From Metridium senile (taxonomy: Eukaryota; Cnidaria; Anthozoa; Actiniaria; Metridiidae), in NCBI GenBank assembly GCA_949775045.1, contig OX459096.1, forward strand, positions 50,691,438 through 50,755,437: DNA of 64,000 bases, in the 5' to 3' direction. Positions 1 through 10,292 of the stretch are shown piece by piece. Every line of letters begins with the position of its first letter. Position 1 is the first letter of the stretch. A program made the position numbers and the translations under genes. The notes beneath the pieces are model-generated. The model made no database searches. It was not told the DNA's origin and saw only the letters and a list, made by a program, of their open reading frames with translations.

Positions 1-27
1 CTACACTTTCTGGTATCATTCCATTAC

Positions 28-3000
28 CTCTTTCCTTTGGTGTCCTTCTTGGCTGCCTTGGCAGCAGGGTCAGCTCTTATGGCAGCATGTGCCTTCTTGT
101 ACATCCCCTCAACCTAAGAAGTACAGACAAACAAGATGAGATTTCAACCATGTAGTTTAGCTGCAACTGAAGAAACCAACACAATATGGTTTAGAACTGA
201 AAAACCCTCACATGAACATGCAAAATTCACTGCCATCTTAAAGCTAGTGTCACATAGATAGACACATACATAGATAACAAACTCCAAAATAGACAGTTAT
301 TACAAAATATTACAGGGTAATATAAAAAGCTTTATCGTTCAATACTGTGCAAGTATATCTCCAATGTCTAAAACATAATCTACTACTCAATAGTTTTAGT
401 AAATTATCAATATATTTGAGAAAACAAGATCAATAAAAGCATTTATTCTAGAACTTGTCACTTCAAGTCGCCATCAACATGCTCAAATTTATAGTTGATC
501 TCTCTCTCTCTCTTCATGACTGCCTTCAAAACTTGCTTCCTTTATCACTGTCTTATAATATCTTGGATATATCTCAACATTTGTACCCTTTCTGTAACAA
601 AATTGAATATCTTTTCTAGACTTGAACGCTATTATGAAGTGCCATTTTCACAGCGGCCATGTGGCTCAAGTCAAGTAGCATGTGATGTTTAGTAACGCAA
701 ATGTAACTAGCCAATCATATTGCAGAATACAGCAAAACTTGGATAATACTAAAAGGCATTCACATAGCAAATTTCACAAGATTCTGGTGTAACGCAAACA
801 AAAGTTAGAATGTCATGAAATCATACATGACATTTGTATGGGACCGATAAAAGAGTTAATACCTATTTATTCACTTTCCTTATTTCATCTTATTTCAAGC
901 CAAAATATTGTTTGGATATCCACATTTGCTGTCCAGAAAACCAGAAAAATAAATATTACAAAAAGCAAAAAAATAGAGAAAGCAAATAAAAAGCTACTTA
1001 CCCCATCAGCCTCAATGCCATTCTTGATGTAGTGTGAGAATTGACGCTTGTATGCTTCTTCGTCATCCTCTGACAACTGACGCATATATTCAGCAACATG
1101 CTTTCCAAAGATGTGATTGCGGTGGACTTCTGCATTGAATTCCTTAGATTCAGAGTCATAGCCTGGAAACCTCTTCATGCTGCACAAATTGTTAGCAAAT
1201 ATAGATGTCACAATGGGTAACCAGGAAAGCACTAGAATAACTATATAGATGGGATCCAAGCATGTTGGGATTTGCATTACTGTAGCAGGTCAAGCAAGAC
1301 TTATTGAATTAAATTATGCAACCACTGATGTTCAATTGCCAATGTGAAAAAGGCTGTTTACTCTGCCATCAATCATAGTTGTTACATATAGTTTCTGAAT
1401 ACTAGTTATTGATCACTACCAAAAACACAACAGTTTACTTTCATTACTCCAACTATCAAACTAATATGTAACGAGTATTGTTGCATATGTATTTATTAAG
1501 AAATTGAGAAAGTGCAAAGCACCTTGAGATCAGAAGTTATATACACAAACCTGTGAGGGATGTCGAGTCCTCCATCAACAGCACCCTTAAGAGCACCAAA
1601 CACTCTTGCACCAGTGGTGGTACGGGCAAGACCAACATCAAGGAAACAACGGAAAGCACCTGGAGAACCATCAACACTCTCTACGTTGTACTCATCTCCA
1701 TTGATCTCCTCATTACCAACATAGATCTCATGAAGGTTAAGCTTGTGTAGGAGCTGAAAAACAGACAATGATATCATGATTGAAGTTCACACATTGATTA
1801 ACAATGATAGGTAATATAATGAAATTTGTAACACTGTAAAAAATGTTGACTTAACTTCACTGACGTTTCGAGCTTTAGCCCTTCGTCGGTGTAAAAGATT
1901 GATCAACACCTGACTATATGAATAGTTGTCTATTTGTGTCTTGATGATGGTCATGAGCTAACAAATACTGAACCATCTGATGAATGCAAGAAGCTAGTAG
2001 TTGTAACATTGCTGTATCAATGTGTGACAAGCAAACTGTTATTATTTTCCACAATTCCTTGAAATAACACTCTCGACTTAAAATATTATCTTATCATATA
2101 TAACCTTAGCTTTCTATAGGTAGTCCATACAAACTTATTTTCAACATAATACCATTGTTGGGCTGACCAATTCTCATACGATTGGCATTGAGTATCAGGC
2201 AACATTATGGTGGGTTGCCTGTATCAGATCAACATGCTTTCAATTTAAAAAAATATGGGAATATGACTTCTCTCTTCCCTTCTCTCTTCTGTCATCTCTA
2301 GAATTTATGGAAAGATGTACTATGTGCATTTTATAAATAATTAGTACTGTTATATGTGCCTTGTTAAGAGTATTGGTCAAAGTTGAATACTTACACGTCG
2401 TGCCAAAAGCAATCCAGTGCAATATGCTGCAGCATAGTTGGACAAACCAACATTCACACCAAAACGTGTTAGTTCATGTGAGTATGCAGCTGCAAGAATC
2501 ATGTCACCTTCAATTCTTGCATAGGCAATCTGTTAGCAAAAATATCATTAACAAACTTCATAAAAAGGCAATTATTAAATGAGTGATAGTGGAAGGATCA
2601 ATGTCTGAACTACCAGTATGCAAGACCCCTTTTGGGTTAAAAAATGGAAGGTATAATGTCTAAAACATTAGAACTGAACAGTTTCTTTTAAATGGTGTTA
2701 AGTTTTCGAATTTTTCCCCATACAAGTACAAAAGACCAGAGTATATTATGTACATTCTATTACAGAAAACAATCACATTTATTTAAAAGAAAAGTAGCAT
2801 TGACATTGGGTAAAGTTGACTTTAACTTTAAAGTTAGAAATTTCAAACATCTTGAGATGAGTTCCAGGGGGTAGCTAATACAGGGGGAGTACTTGCTATC
2901 ATTTAGGAACACAAAGATATCACAGAAGAAAACACCAATTACCTGACAGATTACGTCTTTGTTGGTGAAACGGACAACCATACGATACTTGGGAGTATTG

Positions 3001-3407
3001 TACTTATTTCTGTCCTGAGTAATCAGTCTTTTACGAGCAAAATAGTCGGTTTTACCCTCTGAAACAAACACGAATAGACATTTTATATCACGTTCTCCTA
3101 GAATATATTAATAAATCAAGCCATATGACAAATAAAAAATAAAGAAAAATGCTAACCACGACGTCTCTTAAACTTGACTTGAAACCTTTTGAAGTAAGCT
3201 TTATTTTTGATCACCTTTACGAACCCCTAAAGAAGAAATATTACAAGACCACGTGAAACACGTTGCGATTCGATGTGCACGACGCACGCTAGTAAATTTC
3301 AAAACTACACCACATATACAGTTATTTCATACATTTAAGAACACAGAGAGAAGGGAGAAATGTTTATTCATTGGTACATGAATTTAGACTATATAAAACC
3401 TCACCAT
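28..3407 (-). CDS. RPL5: Ribosomal protein L5 (60S subunit), 3' end cut by window edge
   Basis: Large-subunit ribosomal protein that binds 5S rRNA with L11. Coding exons, in transcript order: 3405-3407 (the ATG alone, followed by GTGAGG), 3157-3226, 2943-3058, 2395-2529, 1551-1753, 1002-1179, 28-113. All junctions have GT donors and AG acceptors and the frame stays open for 263 codons. Recognisable blocks are [75 protein letters not shown] and [16 protein letters not shown]. An exon 1 that ends right after ATG is also how I recall the vertebrate gene. The last visible exon ends AAGAG/GTAATGG; reading through would give a stop at 24-26, but the family's basic tail of about 32 residues would be missing, so a donor with one more exon off the left edge is the better reading. 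The introns hold a hammerhead-like repeat. Identity is near certain; exact splice sites are inferred. Confidence 0.96.
1785..1892 (-). repeat. Dispersed repeat with hammerhead-ribozyme-like core (copy A)
   Basis: Lies in the RPL5 intron between the exons at 2395-2529 and 1551-1753, in the sense orientation of RPL5. On the minus strand it reads CCGACGA, a short stem closed by GGGCU/AGCUC, then GAAAC GUCAGU, which is the order of hammerhead conserved boxes. It then has a tail (GTTAAGTCAACATTTT, ACAGTGTTACAAATTTC) shared with copies at 14557-14650 and 56826-56960. U4 of the consensus CUGANGA is a C here. Confidence 0.5.
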
Positions 3408-3485
3408 TGTAGTGGATTTGGGTCGTTATTTTCGGCAAAACCGAAAATAATCTGGTTCTAAGATGGCCAGAAAGTAAGAGGCCAC
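3405..3485 (-). promoter_or_regulatory. RPL5 5' leader with hairpin and possible TOP start
   Basis: Upstream of the RPL5 ATG the minus strand contains a pyrimidine-rich stretch (about 3466-3481, CCTCTTACTTTCTGG) that would suit the terminal oligopyrimidine start of a ribosomal-protein mRNA. Between it and the ATG, 3428-3448 is a perfect hairpin: ATTTTCGG, 5-nt loop, CCGAAAAT. The transcription start is inferred only. The plus strand here also carries AAGATGGCC, resembling a YY1 site. Confidence 0.35.
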
Positions 3486-4374
3486 ATTGTTGTACGACCC
3501 ATCAGCATGATGGGACTACGTATCGTGTCACGTGATAATTTACGAAGTTCAAAAAGCACAGGACCCCCGAAAATATAAAGAAAAAAAAAATAGAAGAAAA
3601 GCAACAATAAATTCATAAATAAATAAAGTGCAAATTAAAAGGAAATTGTGTTATCTTTGGGACTGAGGATTTAGATTCAAAATCCAACAGACATATCTTT
3701 ACTTTTGGAAATATCTTTTTTTATAATTTGTTCTTATTTACAGGAAAGTCTATCAATTTAATATTCTACCTAAAACAACACAACATATAAAACCACATTC
3801 TTTTTATTTACCTATACATTTGTATACATCAGATTACAGAATATAATAAAACAAAATAAAATATCTCCATGAAATATGATCAAACAGTTACAATAAAATT
3901 GGTAGTATTCAGATGATTTACAAATATTTATTAATTAGACAACTTGTTTTTTGTCATTTATTGGTCATTAGATTACAAAAGACCCTTATCACGCTCGCTT
4001 GACACTATCAGATATTGGATTTATATATGTTCATCCGTTTAAGGGCATTCTGTTTGAAAATTGGTAGTTTTACTATCCTTGTATTAACAAATTTGACAGT
4101 CATTTTTCCAGATATATTGAATATCTGATACTGTTATGCTAGTAAAGTGTGATTAAAGCATCTATGGTAACCAAAACATTAACAAATAATCTAATTGTTT
4201 TTATTAGAAACCCACTATACTACCCGAGTCTGATAAGCCTGTGTATTGGCCCTAATACTAACCCTTGATCCTCAAACTGGATTTCCAACCAAACTGTATG
4301 TTGAAGAAGTTTGTATTTTTGCTTATAAAATTCATGAATTATTAATGAGAATTTTACAAAAGAAATCACATCTG
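3486..4374. other. Spacer between RHEB 3' end and RPL5 5' end
   Basis: AT-rich DNA with no open frame or motif that I can support as a gene. Any RHEB 3' untranslated region must end between here and 4772, but I saw no convincing AATAAA signal. Confidence 0.4.
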
Positions 4375-4660
4375 TGACAAGTTCTGTAAATCTTGTACAG
4401 ATTTCATCCTCATTTGCATAAGTTTCATCTTGAATTTTCTCGGCCAGATTTACTTTTATCTTGACAATTTTAGTAAAATATGAATTAACTACGTTAGACT
4501 TTCATAAGTGTTATACAATATTCGCGTCCAATCTGTATGCAATATACAATGGCTCATCTTTGACTCAATGTTGTATATTGCATACAGATCAGCCGCTCAT
4601 ATTGTATATTACTTATCACTCAATAGTCAGCTCACCAAGGCTAATCACACAGTAGATAAC
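4375..4660. repeat. Dispersed repeat family R, copy 1, with central palindrome
   Basis: Fills part of the RHEB-RPL5 spacer. Related stretches (TTGAATTTTCTC.GCCAGATTTACTT..., then TATACAATATT.GCGTCC) recur at about 48890-49085 and, inverted, at 51290-51525. In this copy CAATCTGTATGCAATATACA and TGTATATTGCATACAGAT form a palindrome around 4530-4590. Probably a non-autonomous foldback element; no clear target duplication seen. Confidence 0.5.
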
Positions 4661-4772
4661 TACTGTAGAATCATGAGAGTACGGTAGTGGGTTTCTAGTA
4701 ATATTTTACAGCGTAACAGTGATCTAGTTGATGTAAATGTATGTATGGTATAATATTAATCATACGAATATG

Positions 4773-7700
4773 TCATAAAATTGAACAATCTTCTTTTTTC
4801 TCTACTGTTCCATTTTGATGCTTTTCTATTTCAAACAACATTGTATTGAAAATTTCCTGGACACACTAGAAAACACAAGAGAGAAGAACAATTGTTAAAT
4901 TACCGAAATAACTTATAAACGTAAAATAAATAAGTAATGATTTAGCAACTGGACACTAAAAAGTAAATAATACAAAAATGAATACTATTGTAAGAGATAG
5001 TTTCTCTTGATGCAGTGTTTCAAGGATGTATGTCATGCATATTACATTACATGTATTTATTAAGTACAAATAAACTTGAAATTATTACTTACGCTGTTCT
5101 CTTTTGCAGAGGCTTCAAAGAAGGCAGCTTTCCAGGAATTAGCAACAACTTTGCCTGACTCAGTACTAACAACCCTAAGGAAAAGACCATTCCAATGTGA
5201 GTGCATGTTTAACATGAATATTAGAATGACAGCACAAGTTTTCATGGTTTTGTAGAACAATTCTAACATATATAGTTGTTTGAACAATATTATAGTATAA
5301 TATTATCAATATAATTCTTGATATACCAAAGGTGAATAGTTTGAACCCAGGTTGGAGCAATGTTAATGTTTTAATTATCCTCTACTGTTAACTTCTGCAA
5401 TATCAGCCACCAACATCAACACTGAGAGTCAATCTAGGGTTATCACAACTCATTAAAATTATTTTAATAATGACAGTTAGAATACAATGTCAATATAAAC
5501 CTAAAGGGACACATGTACTCAAATACAATATACATGTACACAAACAAACACATCTATATATTAAACAAACCTTTCCATGTGCAAATCTGTCTTGTTACCA
5601 ACAAGCACAACTGGTACACTGTAAAAAATAAAAGTATGTTATAGATTATGACACCTAAACAAAACAAATTAGTCAATATTATTATAACTATTATTATATT
5701 ATTATCCGACCACCAACATTTAAATTTCAACAAAAAAGGAGTTATTTAGGCTGTTGTTAATTAAAAATAACGTGTCTGATTAGCAAATCGAATGTGGTTT
5801 AGCGTTGTCTGTACTCTTATCGACAACAATATTCGTCATGACAGTGGTCAAAATGTTGTGGACTCATGACAACAAATTTTGACCACTGTCATGACGAATA
5901 TCGTTGTCGATAAGAGTACAGACAACGCTAAACCACATTCGATTTGTTTTTTACAACACAACACAAACCAAAATAAATGTACAAAAAGTAAAATGTCAGT
6001 TAACGAACGAAAAAATGATGAATTTGTCACGCATCGAACTCAATGGTTTCTCTTCAAGCTACGGAAAATCACACAATTTACGAAAATGATCAGTTTTTCA
6101 GATATGATCAGATATGCTAGCCTTTGAACAACATTATAAGCTTTTCAAATCAGTCTTGAACGAATGGTATTTCTCGTCAAAAATGTAATTTTGAGCACGT
6201 TTTTGTTGAAAAGACTACAGAATTGATTGTAAGTGAAGATTTGTCGAAAAGACTGAAAAAAACGCATAAAATTAAAACGACAACAGCTCCATGACAGCAT
6301 GGTTACATTTATTACAATTTGCTACTTACAAAAAAGTAATTTCCATTGATAGTTTATCCATAAACTTCTTTTTAAAATCCTTTTTTTGACGAAAAATCTT
6401 TGTGGATGACAAACTTTCCCTCAATTCCGCACGAGTGTTGTGTGACATGATGACGTGTTCACCGTTGTCTGGACTCTTATTTACCACGGTAAATCAACCA
6501 ATCAGCGCGCGAGAATTCACACAAGTGTTGTAAAATAATTAATTGACAGCAGTGAAAATCAACATTTTGCAAGTTGGTATTTGATCTTCAATGGCATGTG
6601 TAATTATGAAAAATTAAATAAAAATTAAAAATGCTGAGAGAAAATTGGAGAAACCAGAAACCATTTCTCTTCATGATATACTTTCTTATGCTCTGAACAT
6701 ATATTATAACAACAATTTATTTCGGGTTTCCAAAGCGTACGTAGATCCTGCATGTTAAGATAAGAGTTTATAAAATAATTGGGACACGCACATTGATTGG
6801 TTAAAAACCTGTGTTTCATGAGAAATGAAACACACCCACACCATTTTCAAGCGTGTCTGCTCATTAAACAGTAAGTTTTTTCATTGTTTTGATCTTTTGC
6901 GCGCACTTATTTTCATTTTCAATGACATGCAACATAGGGAGAAATGAAATCATCAAACGAATGGAAAGGAGTTTTGTCGTTTCACGTGATATTTGTTATT
7001 TTATAAAAGAAATGAAATACGTCTTCTGTGTTTTCACTGGCTGATGAAAACCTCAATATGTTTGGGAGAATTCTCAAGAAGGTTCAAACACTCGACTTCA
7101 TCTCTTGTTTGGACTGATCTGCTCTCGAATTCTCCCAAATGCATCTCGCGTGTGAAAACACAGAAGCGTATTTCATTTCTTAAACCAAAATATGTTAAGT
7201 TATTTTTATATTGGCCATTTTGGTGTAATGATTATACAATAACAGTATCACAAGATAGAATTGAGGGTTTTCACACTTCGAAGTTTGTGCTGACAAAGCT
7301 GTGGCAGTCTTTCTTATATTATAAACACCTCACATGAAAGCCCCAAGTCTACTAAAATAGTCACATTCACATACTAGTTTTGTCCAGTCATGTCCAAAAG
7401 CTTTTCATGGATAACTTTCACAACCTCAAAGCTGAAAACAAAAGAAAGCACAGTAAAATACATGGAAAAATAGCAAATAGGTAGCATAATTAATAGAACT
7501 TTAATAAGATCTAGATGATTGTACAATCATGTACAAAATACCTTGCGACCTGTTTTCACAGGTAAATCGTTTGTAGACAACTTAACCCAAATAAATGTTG
7601 GAAGTGAAACTGTTCACTAATGAGAGGAGTATAGTTCCATTTTTGAGGCTACTGTCCTCCATATATGGAGGCGTAGCCTTATTGCTGTCGTGAATGTAAG

Positions 7701-9835
7701 CAAGCAAGATAGTAACTCCACAGGAAACCCGAAAATACCAATTTTGCCACGCGATCTGACTGTAATTTCGAGAATTCGAAAGAATGGCCAGCTTTGAACG
7801 ATCGAAGCGTCTACATTTTGGCTGCTACTTCACATCTATCTAAAGAAAGTTAATTTCTAATGTGTATTTGTACTATTCATGAAGTTTTTTAGGTTTAATA
7901 AGACGTTTAATACCGTGAAAAGGGATGATTTGTTTCGACAACAAAAGCATTAGACCGGCATTAGTCATTGCACACTGATCGAATTGCCCTTCGAGTTTGA
8001 CATAGTAAAATTGGTGCGAATAGCTGCCGAAACAACATTCGCTATAAACATAATGAAAGATGCACATAAATATTGTACAATATTACTGTGAATATTGCTT
8101 TGCTCTACAATAAATCAGCTTCGGCAACTGTCAGTTTTATTATTGTGCAACTGCACAAATACATATTGTTCTCTTAGACTTCCTGCCGATTCATTACTAT
8201 CTCTTCAGAACATTATTTTTGCACATTGATTGTTCAGTTTATATATCTGTTTCAAGCAGTAGCCTCATGCAGTCTTAGACTGCCTATTTTTACTCCAATG
8301 TTATTGTGTCCATCTCAAAGATGTGAATTTATAAGTCATTAGCATATATATACCATCTACACTATTTTGAGACACATGTGAAATGAAATCTAATTTTAAG
8401 AAAATACAGAAAGAGAAATAACTAGGAATATCCAGTCATTTTTTGAGTAACAAAATAATATTTGATAACTAATATTGTATAGCGTTGTTGTCCAAGCAAA
8501 CTGTAACTGAATTTATCTGGTTTAGTCAAGTATTTTGAAGTTCATCCTCAAAAAGCTTCAAAACGTAAATGTATATATAAAATAAAAAACTTTTTTAATG
8601 TCTCAATCTTCTAGCTGGACACGTATTGCGTGCCCTACTTATCAGGGAGAATCACTCACACTCACTACCTCTACATTAAATGTTTTTCACACAACTTGGC
8701 TCACATGTTTATTTTTTGCAGAGGGAGGAAAACCGGAAAAATCTGGAGAAAAACCCTTGTGGCATGAGAGAGAAAATCACATCAAACAAACTCAAAGTTC
8801 TCACATGTAATCCATGCCTGAGCAGGGACTCGAACCTGGACCACAGCGGTGAAAGGACAGCACTCTCACTACTATGCCCCCCATGCCCCCCACAAAATAC
8901 AAGTATACAAGATACAAGTAGTGAGGATAATATTATAAAATCTCTAGAGAATAATAACAGTACAGTATAATAACTGGCCACTGACTGCATTTTTGTTTTA
9001 CCTTTTTGCAGAGGTCACAGTGTAAACAAGAACATATCCATGAATACCCATAGAATATGACTGAGGGAAGATAGAATACTCATCCTAAACAAAACAACAA
9101 TAGTGATTTATTCGATTAAAATTTTCATGTTCAATAATAAACAATTTTGAAGCTGACTAGCTACATTTTCGGTAATTGTCTCTACAAATCTTCATCAGAG
9201 TAAATATGCTAAATGAGCAGATGTTGATTGGGAGAGTTGAAGTCTCATTTGCATTCAATACAAAAGACTTGTACTGTATTTTTTATTCAACATATCTCCT
9301 TATAGCAAATTGCCATGTTTGCTGAATATATACCTTGATATTTCAATTGATATTTGGCAATCATGCAATTACCAGACTTCCTGCTGTTTTAGGCTTACAT
9401 CAGCAGAAAATTAACGCTATTTTACACGAAATGTATAAAAACATACCTGACCCGCAGTATCAACAAGGTCTAAGTGAAATTCTTGTCCTTTATATTTAAT
9501 ATTCTTTGTAAATGCTGAAACGAAAAATAGCGAACATTCTAGTCGAAATTAGCATGAAGCAACAATATTGATATACTCACTGTTCTCAATCGTAGGATCG
9601 TATGAATCTACAAACTGGCCCTCTACATACTGAATAGTCAACGAAGACTTTCCTGTGATAAACACAAAAGAAAAGGGCATTATTAGTCGAAAATTGTGTT
9701 ATGCTTTGTGCGAAATAAACATATTATTCGAAACTGGAAATTATCTGTGCTAGATTTCCGAAAATAACGACTTGTTTGCTTACCTACAGAACGAAATCCC
9801 ATTATAGCTATTTTACGACTTTTTGGAGGCGCCAT
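4773..9835 (-). CDS. RHEB: RHEB small GTPase, complete, 184 aa
   Basis: Ras-family GTPase that activates mTORC1 on lysosomal membranes when GTP-bound. Coding exons in transcript order: 9784-9835, 9581-9652, 9447-9514, 9002-9084, 7375-7431, 5571-5618, 5093-5174, 4773-4865. They sum to 555 nt, giving exactly 184 residues, the length of human RHEB. Seen directly: P-loop GFRSVGKS with the RHEB-specific Arg15 at the Ras Gly12 position, switch I DSYDPTIENTFTK, switch II DTAGQDEYS, NKTD, SAK, and a C-terminal CaaX box CSIL followed by TGA. All introns are GT-AG. The exon 5/6 junction gives QN-Y-VPVVLVG in frame. Introns hold foldback repeats (5783-5945, 7007-7181), a SINE (8610-8890) and a hammerhead-like motif (9156-9198). 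Identity is essentially certain; the gene is divergent to the carbonyl reductase. Confidence 0.97.
5783..5945. repeat. Foldback element, family F, copy 1
   Basis: Near-perfect inverted repeat in RHEB intron 5. Arms of about 70 bp (5783-5855 and 5876-5945) begin AAATCGAATGTGGTTTAGCG and meet around a short GGACTCATGAC loop. The core GTTGTCTGTACTCTTATCGA resembles GTTGTCTGGACTCTTATTTA at 6465-6485 and the hairpin at 20033-20166, which defines a family. No transposase is present. Confidence 0.65.
6455..6535. repeat. Family F relative, partial
   Basis: Contains GTTGTCTGGACTCTTATTTA followed by CCACGGTAAATCAACCAATC and GTGTTGTAAAATAATT. The first block matches the arms of the foldbacks at 5783-5945 and 20033-20166. 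It may be the far end of a larger element starting at 5783, but I could not define boundaries. Confidence 0.4.
7007..7181. repeat. Foldback (inverted repeat) element in RHEB intron 5
   Basis: Left arm AAGAAATGAAATACGTCTTC...GTGTTTTCAC and TTTGGGAGAATTCTC are found reverse-complemented at 7125-7181 (GAATTCTCCCAAA, GTGAAAACACAGAAGCGTAT, TTCATTTCTT). The arms are about 55-60 bp with some divergence. Confidence 0.6.
8610..8890 (-). mobile_element. tRNA-derived SINE in RHEB intron 4
   Basis: On the minus strand the block starts with a tRNA-like head. It has an A-box-like TAGTAGTGAGAGTGC and a clear B box, CCAGGTTCGAGTCCC (complement of 8825-8839). A body with CTCATGCCACAAGGGTTTTT and CCGGTTTTCCTCCC follows, a motif I recognise from invertebrate SINEs. 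A degenerate relative lies at 13045-13165. It is not a functional tRNA: there is no cloverleaf acceptor pairing. Confidence 0.6.
9156..9198 (-). ncRNA. Hammerhead-ribozyme-like motif (copy D)
   Basis: In RHEB intron 3. The minus strand reads CTGATGA (canonical core, 9192-9198), an imperfect stem-loop ATTTGT-AGAG-ACAATT, GAAA, and then TGTAGCTAGTC, where a cleavage triplet would be expected. Stem lengths are poor, so it may be a dead remnant of a retrozyme or Penelope-type terminal repeat. Confidence 0.35.
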
Positions 9836-10216
9836 TTTTGTTAATATTAACTTGATATACTTTTATACAAAATAGAAATTTCAAACAAATGTATCCTACA
9901 TTTTGTAGAGAACTCCAGAAACTCAATTTTGAAGCCAACCTACCAGAATGCTCTACGAGCGTCGATTCATAGAGTGGCCTGGAAACTAGTTTTAGTTTGC
10001 ATACAATGTTAGGCTAAAAATCAACTTTAAATCCGAATTTTGAACCATTTTATTCTAAACCCAACCATCAGTATCTGTGCTCTCTTTATAAACGGTTTAC
10101 AAATGTACTTAGATTATTTATTCAAAATCAGTTATGATTTTTTGGTTGTCGGGGTTCCTGTGGTAATCTGCGTGTCTTCATTTCCCACGATCCTTTGCTC
10201 GACCAAAACATCCAAG
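9836..10216. promoter_or_regulatory. Head-to-head promoter region, RHEB / carbonyl reductase
   Basis: 381 bp separates the RHEB ATG (minus) from the first plus-strand ATG. No open frame is supported inside it. The right end carries CCAAGATGGCGGAC, a good match to a YY1 site, overlapping the first ATG at 10217. A shared bidirectional promoter is inferred from geometry only. Confidence 0.5.
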
Positions 10217-10282
10217 ATGGCGGACGACTCGAGAGTTGAACGAACTGAAAAGAAACATATGGCCTTCATGAGGATGTATTAG
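10217..10282 (+). promoter_or_regulatory. uORF in the carbonyl reductase leader
   Basis: A 21-residue open frame starts at a strong-context ATG (AAGATGGCG) and stops with TAG at 10280-10282, ten bases before the ATG used for the reductase. It is out of frame with that ATG. If transcribed it would be expected to dampen translation of the main frame. Alternatively, transcription starts downstream of it. Confidence 0.4.
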
Positions 10283-10292
10283 GAAAAAAAAC

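Noticed and set aside
8825..8839. tRNA gene from the B box GGTTCGAGTCC
   Set aside because: Flanking sequence gives no acceptor or anticodon stem pairing; the block matches a SINE body instead.
3423..9769. Shared 14-mer CCGAAAATAACGAC in the RPL5 leader (3423-3449 region) and RHEB intron 1 (about 9756-9769)
   Set aside because: Possibly a common regulatory site, but one pair of 14-mers in AT-rich DNA is too little evidence and the positions relative to the start differ.
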